From Butyrivibrio sp. (lineage in GTDB: Bacteria > Bacillota_A > Clostridia > Lachnospirales > Lachnospiraceae), in assembly GCA_024690635.1 (NCBI GenBank), contig JAILOW010000124.1, positions 1-62,005 on the forward strand: DNA of 62,005 nt, in the 5' to 3' direction. This document shows, piece after piece, positions 1 to 8,038 of the stretch (position 1 is its first letter; each line of letters opens with the position of its first letter). Under the pieces are notes generated by a model. That model had not been told where the DNA came from, ran no database searches, and saw only the letters and a program-made list of their open reading frames with translations. The position numbers and the translations under genes are program-made.

Positions 1-120
1 GGCTTAAGCCGTAACGCAAAAGTTATTATATAATAAGCTTTCCATTATTGTCAACAGGTTTTTTATCAAAACTTAAAGTACATATAAACAGCCTCCAGAG
101 GCGTCCCCGGAGGCTGTTTT
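1..120. other. AT-rich edge region without a gene
   Basis: No coding region is visible. The first ten bases are the palindrome GGCTTAAGCC, and a second AT palindrome (TTATTATATAATAA) lies near 24-37. The stretch ends in the hairpin listed separately at 89-122. A gene to the left may be served by this region, but the window edge prevents a decision. Confidence 0.5.
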
Positions 121-122
121 TT
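89..122 (+). terminator. Intrinsic terminator hairpin
   Basis: The arms AACAGCCTCC and GGAGGCTGTT pair around a 12-nt loop, and six T residues follow on the plus strand. Read on the minus strand the same hairpin closes the decayed surface-protein fragment, but the following T-tract is weak (TTTATAT). It could work in both directions. Confidence 0.7.
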
Positions 123-515
123 ACTCTGTAGCCAGGTGTAAAAGCTTTTTCAAATTGATGGAAGTTATCTTGAAGGTTGTTTTCTTATTTCCCACAAATT
201 TTCTTCCCTCATTGACTGTGCCAAGGCCCTCTACTATGAGAGTTGCTTTGCCTTTATTTATGTTGTTGGCGTATTTGAGCTGGTAATCTACCCCTTCCGT
301 AAGAGTTACGTATTTACCGCCTATCTTGTATTCCACAACCACTGTTCCAAATTTCTTTCCGTCTTTGTCCTTATCGGAGATCTTTCGTTCCATTCCGTTA
401 TAAGGAATACCTGTGAGCTTTTTATTCTTCTTTTTGGAAGAGTCGTAATCTTTTCCGTAAATTGTAACTCTTGCCTTACTGATATCAAATCAGGCGCTTT
501 GAATACGCCTGTCAA
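121..515 (-). pseudogene. Decayed 3' fragment of an Ig-like surface-repeat protein
   Basis: The minus frame from 489 to 121 encodes one bacterial Ig-like repeat: a GKDY segment, a GVDYQLKYANN turn, GKATLIVEGLGT and a closing FKITSINL strand. It resembles the repeat near residues 330-410 of the 1,904-residue surface protein in this window. The frame is closed upstream by TGA at 490-492. A neighbouring frame (to 515) carries LTGVFKAPD, which reads naturally into FDISKARVTI, so a frameshift near 490 broke the gene. No start codon, ribosome site or signal peptide remains. It lies just downstream of the phosphoesterase gene. Confidence 0.65.
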
Positions 516-527
516 GGTGCATAACGA

Positions 528-1010
528 TCACAAATACTTTATCTCATAAGAAACGGAGCCGTCGTCATCCGTGGTAATAATGATGTAGCTTGGACGTCTC
601 CCTTCCTGTCTGGGATAAGATAAACTCCCGGGATTAAAAAGATATGTCCCGTCAACAACCTTTGCCACAGGCTTGTGGCTGTGTCCAAAGAATACAAACT
701 CAGCCTCTCTGGCTATAGCTTCCGATCTGATATTTTCAGTTGAAAGACTAACAAGATACTGATGGCCGTGAGTTAAAAACGCGGTGTGACCATCAAGCTC
801 AAACTCAAGCTCACGGCTAAGATCCGCAAAAAAATCGTTGTTTCCTGCAACAAAGTACACCGGGCAGTTTGCCGCAAGCGCAAATTTTCCCTCGGATCCT
901 TCAAAGTCTCCGCAGTGGATGATGCCATCCAGAGGCTCCTCTATATCCAAAACCTTATAGAAATTGTCATCATGTCCGTGAGTATCACTTACCACCAGAT
1001 ATTTATGCAT
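528..1010 (-). CDS. YfcE/MJ0936-type metallophosphoesterase
   Basis: A 160-residue calcineurin-like phosphoesterase of the small single-domain class. The metal-binding motifs appear in order: SDTHG (residues 8-12), HCGD (32-35), GNND (56-59), THGH (80-83) and GHSH (109-112), followed by the NPGS turn. Relatives are Mn/Ni-dependent phosphodiesterases that act on model phosphodiesters; the natural substrate is usually unknown. It is the last intact gene of a tightly packed operon and begins 3 bases after rdgB, an arrangement common in Firmicutes. The length is typical and nothing is missing. Confidence 0.92.
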   Translation of the reverse strand: MHKYLVVSDTHGHDDNFYKVLDIEEPLDGIIHCGDFEGSEGKFALAANCPVYFVAGNNDFFADLSRELEFELDGHTAFLTHGHQYLVSLSTENIRSEAIAREAEFVFFGHSHKPVAKVVDGTYLFNPGSLSYPRQEGRRPSYIIITTDDDGSVSYEIKYL

Positions 1011-1013
1011 ATA

Positions 1014-1634
1014 TCATCCAAGCTCCCCGGAAAGAAGCTTCTCCATTTCCCTAAGCGCTTTCCCCCTGTGACTTATGGCGTTTTTCTCATCTTCAGTCAG
1101 CTCTGCGCTTGTCTTGCCATATTCAGGGAGAAAGAAAATGGGATCATACCCAAATCCGTTTTCTCCTGCGATCTCATAGCCGATCCTTCCCTCCATTTTT
1201 CCAAGGGTCTGAAGGACTTTGCCATCAGGAAGAACCGCCGAAATGGCGCACACAAAGCGGGCAGTTCGCTTTTCATCAGGAACTCCCGACAGTCTCTCAA
1301 TGAGATTATTATTTTTTTCGGTATAGGAAGTATCATGCCCCATGTACCGGGCAGAATAGACGCCGGGCTCGCCGTTTAGATAATCGATCTCAAGCCCTGA
1401 ATCGTCTGCAAGAACTATTGTATCTTTTGCAGCCTCAGGATCTTTTTTTCTCAAAAGATCTGCCACCGCTCTTGCCTTTATCTCGGAATTTTCGGAAAAG
1501 GTCTCCCCTGTTTCGTCAGCATCAACAAAAACATCCGCTTCTCTCATGGACAGGATCTGAATATCAAGAGATCCCAGAATATCCCTGATCTCGCGCATTT
1601 TGTCCTTGTTCCCCGTTGCAAATACTATTCTCAT
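1014..1634 (-). CDS. rdgB: Non-canonical purine NTP pyrophosphatase (RdgB/HAM1)
   Basis: This 206-residue enzyme hydrolyses dITP, ITP and XTP to the monophosphates, keeping deaminated purines out of nucleic acids. The family N-terminus is clear (FATGNKDKMREI), then the DDSGLEID motif with the catalytic Asp, GENGFGYDPIF, and the C-terminal SHRGKAL. The length is normal. Its ATG overlaps the stop of the upstream amidase-like gene by 4 bases and the phosphoesterase follows 3 bases later, so the three are translationally coupled. Confidence 0.96.
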   Translation of the reverse strand: MRIVFATGNKDKMREIRDILGSLDIQILSMREADVFVDADETGETFSENSEIKARAVADLLRKKDPEAAKDTIVLADDSGLEIDYLNGEPGVYSARYMGHDTSYTEKNNNLIERLSGVPDEKRTARFVCAISAVLPDGKVLQTLGKMEGRIGYEIAGENGFGYDPIFFLPEYGKTSAELTEDEKNAISHRGKALREMEKLLSGELG

Positions 1635-2638
1635 TTCATCTCCTCAAGGGCATGTACTATTGCCTTATAAAGGCCCTCTGCCATCTTTTTGTTATATTCC
1701 TTATCTGCGATCTTTCCCCTGTCCGTATCCCCCGTAGAATAACCTATAGACAGGCGCGTAGCCGGAACCTCTGACGAAAGGATGATCTCATCCGTCCCAT
1801 CATAGGAAAGAGCGCCAAAGCTCTTTTCTCCCGTCTCCCTGCTGCAAAAATAATTGACACAGGCTGCCAGATCGGCATTCCCAAATCCCCGCAGATAATA
1901 TTTATCATTGTAATAAGCACCGATGCCGTTTAACGAAACATCAGACGACTTGTCCGCCGCAACCTGTATAAGCAGATCTGCCCCCGTATCTTTTATTAGT
2001 TCGGATTTCTTTTCATCCGTCACATCGTAGTATCCAAGCCTCGTGAAATAGATCTTGAGATTCTGGTTGTCATCCCTGTCTGCGATCTCTTTTAGCAAAA
2101 GAGCTGCCTCAAGGCCGCCTTCCTCGGGATCCACCACCACTATGTCATCGTACTTTTCACGGGGATCAAAAAATCTCACCTCTATGGTGCTTGATTCCGT
2201 AAGTGAGCTTTCGTTTACATACAGCCCGTCCATCTTGAAATCAAGGCAAACCTTGCCGGAATCCGACTCCTGAATACAGGTTGCGCTCTTTATGATATCA
2301 AGATCTGTTATAATCGCCTGATCTCTGTAAAAGCCCTCTTCCCTGCTGTCGATGTATATGGAGAACTCGTGATCCACGGACCTGTCCTCCAGGACTATGT
2401 TGTCGGAGCTGACACTCTTTGGAAGAGGAATGATAAGGGTATTCTCCTTGCCTGCCGCAACATTTCTGTTGATCAAAAGATTGTAGGAAGAATCAGCGTT
2501 AACCCTGTCCATGGCGCTTCCCGAAGCATCCGCGATCATAATGTGCTTGGTTGCCGATCTGTGAAGCATAAGGGCAATTGATACCACCGCAAACACAGAG
2601 GTTCTTATCAGCACTTTTTTCATTTCACTGTTAGTCAT
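1631..2638 (-). CDS. Amidase_3-fold protein without zinc ligands (probable pseudo-enzyme)
   Basis: A 335-residue protein with an N-terminal membrane or signal segment (about residues 8-26), a beta-rich middle, and a C-terminal half laid out like N-acetylmuramoyl-L-alanine amidase (Amidase_3). The usual DPGHGG is DPEEGG, so the first zinc His is lost. The usual ADLFVSIHAN is ADLLIQVAAD, so the second His is lost. The catalytic Glu before the FMSN-type turn is replaced in ATRLSIGYSTGD. The final KIADKEYNKKMAEGLYKAI helix is kept. It is therefore probably an inactive cell-wall binding or regulatory protein at the outer face of the membrane. It overlaps the methyltransferase gene by 8 bases, with the SD AGAGGA lying inside that gene. 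The fold call is by motif order only. Confidence 0.7.
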   Translation of the reverse strand: MTNSEMKKVLIRTSVFAVVSIALMLHRSATKHIMIADASGSAMDRVNADSSYNLLINRNVAAGKENTLIIPLPKSVSSDNIVLEDRSVDHEFSIYIDSREEGFYRDQAIITDLDIIKSATCIQESDSGKVCLDFKMDGLYVNESSLTESSTIEVRFFDPREKYDDIVVVDPEEGGLEAALLLKEIADRDDNQNLKIYFTRLGYYDVTDEKKSELIKDTGADLLIQVAADKSSDVSLNGIGAYYNDKYYLRGFGNADLAACVNYFCSRETGEKSFGALSYDGTDEIILSSEVPATRLSIGYSTGDTDRGKIADKEYNKKMAEGLYKAIVHALEEMK

Positions 2639-3788
2639 GCTGTATGTTCCTCTTTGGTGGCTTGGGCCCCATAAACTGATAGAAGTAAGTCTTTATCATG
2701 CCGTTATAGATTTTTCTGTTCTTATCAGCTTTTTTGCCTATATATTTTTCTGCCTGATCAAAGCCTGTAATAAGGTACATGGACCAGGAATCAAGCTCTC
2801 CGTAGCGCTCTCCAATGGTCTTGTAGAGCTGCGGAAGTTCTTTTTGTTCACCGATCCTCTCGCCGTAGGGCGGGTTGGTGATGATAAATCCGTATTTTTT
2901 GCGATGGCTCAGCTGGGCAATATCCCTTGCCTGAAAATGTATCATATTTTCAACGCCGGCTTTTTTTGCATTTATCCTGGCAATCTCGATCATCTCGGGA
3001 TCAAGATCGTATCCCTGAATGTCCACCTCAACATCGGTGAGTATCTCATCCCTAGCCTCATCTCTCACATCCTGCCAGTTCTGGGGCGTTATGATATGTG
3101 TCCAGCTCTCGGCGGTAAAGTGCCTGTTCATGCCGGGGGCTATGTTGGCTGCCATCATGGCTGCCTCAATGGGAATGGTGCCGCTTCCGCAGAAGGGATC
3201 CACAAGTATCCTGTCTCCATGCCATGGAGTCAACTTAATAAGCGCCGCTGCAAGGTTCTCTGCGATAGGCGCCTTGGATTCAAGCCTTCTGTAGCCTCTT
3301 TTGTGAAGTGAGTCTCCCGTGGTATCAAGAGCCACCGTAACCTCATCCTTCATGATAAAGACTCTTACTGGGTAGTCCTCTCCGTCCTCCTTGAACCAGT
3401 CGGTGTTGTGAGTCTGTTTCATCCTCTCAACCATGGCTTTTTTCATGATGGACTGGATATCTGAAGGGGAAAAGAGCTTACTCTTTACACTGGATGCCTT
3501 CTTTACCCAAAACCTTCCGTTTACCGGAATGAAATCCTCCCAGGGAAGATTTCTTGTTCCCTGAAAGAGATCCTCAAAAGTCTCCGCATGAAAGCTTCCT
3601 ATCTTTATCAGTATCCTCTCAGCTGTGCGAAGGCCAATATTTGCACGACAAACAGCGTCAGCATCACCTGCAAAAGTGATACGGCCGTCAGCCACCTCGG
3701 TAATGTCATATCCAAGGTCGATTATTTCTTTTTTAAGCACCGCTTCAAGTCCGAAATGACAGGGTGCGATAAGTTCAAATTTCATCAT
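2631..3788 (-). CDS. THUMP-domain class I RNA methyltransferase (RlmL/RlmK-like)
   Basis: A 385-residue SAM-dependent N2-guanine or N6-adenine methyltransferase acting on rRNA or tRNA. A short N-terminal ferredoxin-like/THUMP region (residues 1-165) is followed by a Rossmann methyltransferase domain with DPFCGSGTIPIEA (SAM binding, about 197-209) and the catalytic NPPYGER (about 305-311). This matches the YpsC/YcbY N-terminal class of Firmicutes rather than the double-length RlmKL of enterics. Two adjacent ATG codons compete for the start; the second (3785) is equally possible. It heads the operon with the amidase-like gene, rdgB and the phosphoesterase. Confidence 0.9.
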   Translation of the reverse strand: MMKFELIAPCHFGLEAVLKKEIIDLGYDITEVADGRITFAGDADAVCRANIGLRTAERILIKIGSFHAETFEDLFQGTRNLPWEDFIPVNGRFWVKKASSVKSKLFSPSDIQSIMKKAMVERMKQTHNTDWFKEDGEDYPVRVFIMKDEVTVALDTTGDSLHKRGYRRLESKAPIAENLAAALIKLTPWHGDRILVDPFCGSGTIPIEAAMMAANIAPGMNRHFTAESWTHIITPQNWQDVRDEARDEILTDVEVDIQGYDLDPEMIEIARINAKKAGVENMIHFQARDIAQLSHRKKYGFIITNPPYGERIGEQKELPQLYKTIGERYGELDSWSMYLITGFDQAEKYIGKKADKNRKIYNGMIKTYFYQFMGPKPPKRNIQHD

Positions 3789-3864
3789 AGCCCTTAAATT
3801 ATATCATACAGAACATCTATGTTTAAGCTAAATAATCCTCCTTAACGGAGCCGGTCTTGTGCAA

Positions 3865-3898
3865 CAAAAAAGGCAGCCACCTAAGTGACTGCCTTAAA
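3865..3898 (-). terminator. Rho-independent terminator of tRNA-Arg
   Basis: On the minus strand an 11-bp stem (AAGGCAGTCAC with GTGGCTGCCTT, one G-U pair) is followed by six T residues. It begins two bases after the mature 3' end of the tRNA, so the tRNA is a single-gene transcript. Confidence 0.9.
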
Positions 3899-3899
3899 G

Positions 3900-3973
3900 T
3901 GTGCGTGACAGGATTCGAACCCACGACCTTCTGGTCCGTAGCCAGACGCTCTATCCAGCTGAGCTACACGCAC
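3900..3973 (-). tRNA. tRNA-Arg (anticodon ACG)
   Basis: A full cloverleaf can be drawn: acceptor stem GTGCGTG/CACGCAC, a D-arm with AGCTCAGCTGGATAGAGC, an anticodon stem TCTGG/CCAGA around the loop CTACGGA (anticodon ACG, read as ICG after deamination), and the T-loop GGTTCGAATCC. The discriminator base is A and CCA is not encoded. It has its own promoter and terminator. Confidence 0.97.
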
Positions 3974-3999
3974 ATGTGCCTATTGCGGCAACAAAGAAT

Positions 4000-4028
4000 A
4001 TTATATTCACAGGGTCCGATTTTGTCAA
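4000..4028 (-). promoter_or_regulatory. Consensus sigma-A promoter of tRNA-Arg
   Basis: The -35 TTGACA (4023-4028) and -10 TATAAT (4000-4005) are both perfect, with a 17-bp spacer, and the tRNA 5' end is 26 bases downstream of the -10. It is the strongest promoter by eye in the window. Confidence 0.92.
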
Positions 4029-4046
4029 TATATTTATTTTTACTGC

Positions 4047-5171
4047 CTATCGCCCTTCTTTTTCAGCCTGCTCCGTAGCCTTGGTCTGGGCAACAAGCTT
4101 CTCCATATCAGGTCTTGCAAACTCAAAGCATGCAAGTATCTTGTCAGAGAATACGCCGCATTCGCCGTTCTTTATCATCTCATAGGCTCTGTCCACAGGA
4201 TATGCAGATTTATATACTCTGTCACTTACAAGAGCATCGTAAACATCCGCTATGGCGGTGAGCTGGGCTCCGATGGAGTTCTGCTCGCCCTTAAGTCCGT
4301 CGGGATAGCCGCGGCCGTCATATCTTTCATGATGATGTCTGCAGATATCCAGGCACATGTCGTAGTATTCCTTGTCCTGGATATCTTTTAACATCTCAAT
4401 AACCTCACATCCTCTGGTGGTGTGGGATTTCATTACTTCAAACTCTTCATTGGTAAGTCTTCCGGGTTTTAACAGGATGGAATCCGGCACAGAGATCTTA
4501 CCGATGTCGTGCATCGCAGAGGCCTGGGTAATGACATCTATCATATGAGGAGTCAGCCCGATCTCCGGATAATTGTTCATAGCCGTAAGAGCCAGGATGC
4601 GTACAAAGCCTTTGATCCTCTTTAAGTGATATCCCGATTCCATATTTCTGAATTCAACGATGGTGGCAATGGTATCGATAACTTTTTCATTGCTGTTGCG
4701 AAGTCTCTCTTCCTGTTTTTTCAGGTATAAGAACTGCTTCTTAAGGACTCTTGTCTGATCGTCAACCTGGTTTTCCAGATTGTTCTTGTGGTCGTAGAGC
4801 TCGATGGTTCTGGATACTCTCCTGTCAACGATAACGGGATCGAAGGGCTTATGGATAACATCCGCAGCTCCCTTCTGATAACTGGTTCTCTCAGCTTCCG
4901 TAGAAGTATCCGCAGTTATCATCAGCACCGGTATGCTCTCATTGAGATTATCCATTTTGTTCATCTCTTCAAGAACCGCATATCCGTCCATCTCGGGCAT
5001 GACAATATCAAGCAGGATGGTTGCGATCTCGTCTTTTTTCTCCTGCATTATCTTGATGGCTTCAACACCGTTTCCCGCCTCAAGGATATTGTATTTGTCT
5101 TTGAAGATTTCTCCCAGGATGCCTCTGTTTATCTCGTTGTCATCCACCACAAGGATCGAACGATCTGCCAT
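4047..5171 (-). CDS. Response regulator with HD-GYP domain (c-di-GMP phosphodiesterase)
   Basis: 374 residues. A receiver domain (1-125) has the acidic pair DD10-11, the phospho-acceptor D55 in LLDIVMPEMDG and the conserved K108. A coiled linker (about 130-165) follows, then an HD-GYP domain (165-350) with HDIGK (221-225), HH (280-281) and the DGRGYP signature (285-290). Such RpfG-type proteins open c-di-GMP when the receiver is phosphorylated. All catalytic signatures are present, so activity is expected. No histidine kinase is adjacent. It lies 40 bases after the first thiolase gene with no terminator between, so it may be co-transcribed. Confidence 0.93.
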   Translation of the reverse strand: MADRSILVVDDNEINRGILGEIFKDKYNILEAGNGVEAIKIMQEKKDEIATILLDIVMPEMDGYAVLEEMNKMDNLNESIPVLMITADTSTEAERTSYQKGAADVIHKPFDPVIVDRRVSRTIELYDHKNNLENQVDDQTRVLKKQFLYLKKQEERLRNSNEKVIDTIATIVEFRNMESGYHLKRIKGFVRILALTAMNNYPEIGLTPHMIDVITQASAMHDIGKISVPDSILLKPGRLTNEEFEVMKSHTTRGCEVIEMLKDIQDKEYYDMCLDICRHHHERYDGRGYPDGLKGEQNSIGAQLTAIADVYDALVSDRVYKSAYPVDRAYEMIKNGECGVFSDKILACFEFARPDMEKLVAQTKATEQAEKEGR

Positions 5172-5211
5172 AAAAATCCTCCATCAGCTGCAAACAAGCC
5201 TGTCCTACGGA

Positions 5212-6390
5212 TTATCTCTCAACAATAGCAGCACAGCCCATGCCGCCACCTACGCAAAGTGTTGCAAGTCCCTTGTGAGCATCTCTTCTTTGCATCTCAT
5301 ACAAAAGAGAAACAAGGATTCTGTTTCCGGAGCATCCAACGGGATGTCCGAGAGCGATTGCTCCGCCGTTTACGTTAAGAACGTCATTGGAGAATCCAAG
5401 ATCGTGCTGAACCGCAACGGACTGAGCCGCAAATGCTTCATTAGCCTCAATGAGATCAAAATCGCCAATGGTATAGCCGGCTTTTTTCATAACCTTCTGT
5501 GTTGCTGCCACAGGGCCGATTCCCATGATGCTGGGCTCTACGCCTGCAAGTTCTCCGGCGATCCATGTAGCCATAGGCTTAACTCCCAGCTCTTTTGCCT
5601 TCTCTTCGCTCATAACGATGATGGCAGAAGCTGCATCGTTGATTCCCGATGAGTTAGCAGCTGTAACCACGCCGTCTTTTTTGAAGGCAGGCTTAAGATG
5701 TGAGATTCCCTCAACTGTAACGCCCTTTCTGGGGCCTTCGTCTGTATCAAAAATGATTGTTTCTTTCTTTTTCTTTATCTCAACGGGCACGATCTCGTCT
5801 TTGAACTTGCCCTCAGCAATAGCCTTTTCAGCCTTGTTCTGAGACCATGCAGCAAACTCATCAAGCTGCTGCCTTGTAAGGTGCCACTGTTCTGCGATAT
5901 TCTCCGCTGTGATGCCCATGTGATAGCCGCCGAAGGCATCTGTAAGGGCATCCTTGATCATGGCATCCTGAAGCTCTCCCGAGCCCATTCTGTAGCCATA
6001 TCTTCCCTGAGGCATCAGATAAGGGGCCATTGACATGTTCTCCATTCCGCCAGCTACGATGATGTCCGCATCACCCATTCCGATGAGTTTTGCAGCCAGG
6101 TTTACGCAGTGAAGACCTGATCCGCAGAGTACGTTGATTGTTGTTGCCGGAACCTCAACGGGAATGCCGGCATTTACTGCTGCCTGTCTTGCGGGGTTCT
6201 GTCCGATACCTGCCTGAATAACGCAGCCCATGTAGACCTCGTCAACCTGCTCAGGCTTAACTCCTGCTCTTTTAAGTGCCTCTTTTATAACAATTGTTCC
6301 AAGGGCGGGTGCCGGTGTGGTGCTAAGGGTACCTCCCATAGTTCCTATTGCAGTTCTGCATGCTCCTGCCAAAACAACTTTTCTTGCCAT
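5212..6390 (-). CDS. thl: Acetyl-CoA C-acetyltransferase (thiolase), copy 1
   Basis: A 392-residue thiolase that condenses two acetyl-CoA to acetoacetyl-CoA. The acyl-carrier Cys is C89 (NVLCGSG), the catalytic His is in GHPVGCSG, and the second Cys is in CVGGGMGCA near the C-terminus. It is closely related to the second copy at 15.2-16.4 kb but lies alone, 8 kb from the butyrate operon, with its own promoter. It may supply extra flux, serve another pathway, or act on slightly different acyl chains. Length and active site are complete. Confidence 0.94.
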   Translation of the reverse strand: MARKVVLAGACRTAIGTMGGTLSTTPAPALGTIVIKEALKRAGVKPEQVDEVYMGCVIQAGIGQNPARQAAVNAGIPVEVPATTINVLCGSGLHCVNLAAKLIGMGDADIIVAGGMENMSMAPYLMPQGRYGYRMGSGELQDAMIKDALTDAFGGYHMGITAENIAEQWHLTRQQLDEFAAWSQNKAEKAIAEGKFKDEIVPVEIKKKKETIIFDTDEGPRKGVTVEGISHLKPAFKKDGVVTAANSSGINDAASAIIVMSEEKAKELGVKPMATWIAGELAGVEPSIMGIGPVAATQKVMKKAGYTIGDFDLIEANEAFAAQSVAVQHDLGFSNDVLNVNGGAIALGHPVGCSGNRILVSLLYEMQRRDAHKGLATLCVGGGMGCAAIVER

Positions 6391-6426
6391 TTCATACCTC
6401 CGATTATGTAAAGTGTTCCTTATAAT

Positions 6427-6455
6427 ATTTTATCATTTTATGGTACACTTCTCAA
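6427..6455 (-). promoter_or_regulatory. Promoter of thiolase copy 1
   Basis: TTGAGA (6450-6455), a 17-bp spacer and TAAAAT (6427-6432) with an upstream TG (TGATAAAAT) form an extended -10 promoter. It lies between the cbiO terminator and the thiolase start. Confidence 0.7.
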
Positions 6456-6462
6456 CGAATAT

Positions 6463-6512
6463 AAAAAATCGCCCAAAGAAGACTAATGTATTCCCATGGT
6501 CTTCTTTGGGGC
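6463..6512 (-). terminator. Terminator after cbiO
   Basis: The minus-strand arms GCCCCAAAGAAGAC and GTCTTCTTTGGGC pair around a 15-nt loop and are followed by six T residues. It ends the cbiMQO operon ahead of the thiolase promoter. Confidence 0.88.
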
Positions 6513-6521
6513 GTCGTAATT

Positions 6522-7262
6522 TCATGAAAAACGTATAGGAAGCTCCAGTCCGTGACTCTGCAAAAGCTCTTTGTCATGAAGGATATCCTCTGTCTTTCCA
6601 TCTGCAATGATCCTTCCTTCATCCAAAAGAACTGTTCTCTCACAGGTATCCAGAATGAAATCCAGATCGTGAGAAGCCACTATTTTAAGGCAGTCAAGCT
6701 CATTCATGATGGAGATCAGATTCTTGCGGTTTCTGGGATCAAGCGCGATGGAAGGCTCATCCATTATGATGATGTCAGGTTCCATCGATAGAATGGTAGC
6801 TATCGCCGCCAGTTTCTTTTCTCCCCCTGAAAGCTTGTGGGTATGCTTCTTTCTGAGGTTTTCAATGTGAACCTTTTTTAGAGCCTCTGTAACCCTCTCC
6901 TCCACCTCTTTTTCCGAAAGGCCGTAGTTTATGGGTCCGAATGCCACGTCGTCTTCTACGGTGGATAAAAAGAGCTGGTTGTCGGAGTCCTGGAACACGT
7001 AGCCAATATGCTCTCTTATATGATCCAGATTCTTTTTGGTGACCTCATGACCTGCTATGACAAGCTTTCCCCTGTAATCGGTATAAAGCCCCACCATCAG
7101 CTTCATAAGTGTAGACTTACCGATTCCATTGGCTCCGATAATGCCTATGCTCTCCTTATCATGAGCCCTGAAGGACAGTCCATTCAAAACCATCTCATCC
7201 TTTTCATACGAAAAACTAAGATCCTCTATGTTTATAAGTTCTCCATGAATTCCGGTTTTCAT
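6522..7262 (-). CDS. cbiO: Energy-coupling factor ATPase for cobalt/nickel uptake
   Basis: The ATPase of an ECF-type Co2+/Ni2+ importer. Walker A is GANGIGKST (Ile where Ser or Cys is usual), followed by the Q-loop YVFQDSDNQLF, signature LSGGEKK, Walker B IIIMDEPSIALDP and the switch His in VASHDLDF. The start at 7262 (MKTGIHGEL) is chosen because it has AGGAG seven bases upstream and forms a TAATG overlap with cbiQ; a longer frame to 7307 would run into cbiQ. The protein has 246 residues and works at the inner membrane face with CbiQ. Confidence 0.92.
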   Translation of the reverse strand: MKTGIHGELINIEDLSFSYEKDEMVLNGLSFRAHDKESIGIIGANGIGKSTLMKLMVGLYTDYRGKLVIAGHEVTKKNLDHIREHIGYVFQDSDNQLFLSTVEDDVAFGPINYGLSEKEVEERVTEALKKVHIENLRKKHTHKLSGGEKKLAAIATILSMEPDIIIMDEPSIALDPRNRKNLISIMNELDCLKIVASHDLDFILDTCERTVLLDEGRIIADGKTEDILHDKELLQSHGLELPIRFS

Positions 7263-8026
7263 TAAAACACTCCTATTATTGCCACAAAGGCTGTGATCCA
7301 TATGCAAAAATACAGAATATCCGCAATAGATGTCTTTTTCTTTCTAAGATGAAAGTCTCCGTCGAAGCCGCGAAGGAGCATACTCTCATATACCAGCTCC
7401 GCCCTGTCCATGCTGCGAAGAAGCCACTGTCCAACCAGAGTACCCCAGGCTTTGTAGTGAATTCCCTTTTGCCTTGGAGCCCTGAGCCTGTAAGCAGTAA
7501 ATATCCTGTCCGCTTCAGCCGCCATTACATCGAAATATCTGTAGATCAGCATCACCACTATGACTATGACCTTGGGGATGTGAAGGCACCTTAAGGCATA
7601 GCAGATATCATCAATGGAGGTGGTTGCTATGAGAACATAGGCTCCCAGCACCGTGTAAAGTCCCTTCACCATAAGTGTCAGCATGGAGATCACTCCGCCG
7701 CTTATGATAAAGCTTCCCACAGCCACCGGGGTCTTGTCAAAGAAAGGATTAAAGATTCCCACAAATATCACCAGCGGCAGAATGAGCCTTACTCTGTAGA
7801 GGCCTTCTTTCAACGATAATTCACCCGTTATAAACACAAAAAAGAGATAACCCGACAGTAAGATTAGCGGGGTTATCTCATATTTTCCCACGGATGCCAC
7901 CGTGAAAACATACACAAGACTCACAAGAAGCTTAGCCAGAGGATGAAGGTCATTCATCCAAAGGCTTCGCTCCTGAAGGTCCTGTATCTTATTCATTTCA
8001 TGAATGTTTTTTTCAATGGATCCCAT
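7262..8026 (-). CDS. cbiQ: Energy-coupling factor transmembrane protein CbiQ
   Basis: A 254-residue EcfT-type membrane subunit linking the ATPase to CbiM. It has five or so hydrophobic helices and the coupling motifs near residues 175-215 (DRIFTAYRLRAPRQKG and ELVYESMLLRGFDG), which match the two ARG/SRG-type helices that contact CbiO. The ribosome site is weak, so it may depend on translation of cbiM, which ends 12 bases upstream. Confidence 0.92.
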   Translation of the reverse strand: MGSIEKNIHEMNKIQDLQERSLWMNDLHPLAKLLVSLVYVFTVASVGKYEITPLILLSGYLFFVFITGELSLKEGLYRVRLILPLVIFVGIFNPFFDKTPVAVGSFIISGGVISMLTLMVKGLYTVLGAYVLIATTSIDDICYALRCLHIPKVIVIVVMLIYRYFDVMAAEADRIFTAYRLRAPRQKGIHYKAWGTLVGQWLLRSMDRAELVYESMLLRGFDGDFHLRKKKTSIADILYFCIWITAFVAIIGVF

Positions 8027-8038
8027 TTTTACCGATAT

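Noticed and set aside
6391..6470. Rex site at the first thiolase promoter
   Set aside because: The region was read for TTGTTAA-N4-TTAACAA-like repeats and none better than chance was found.
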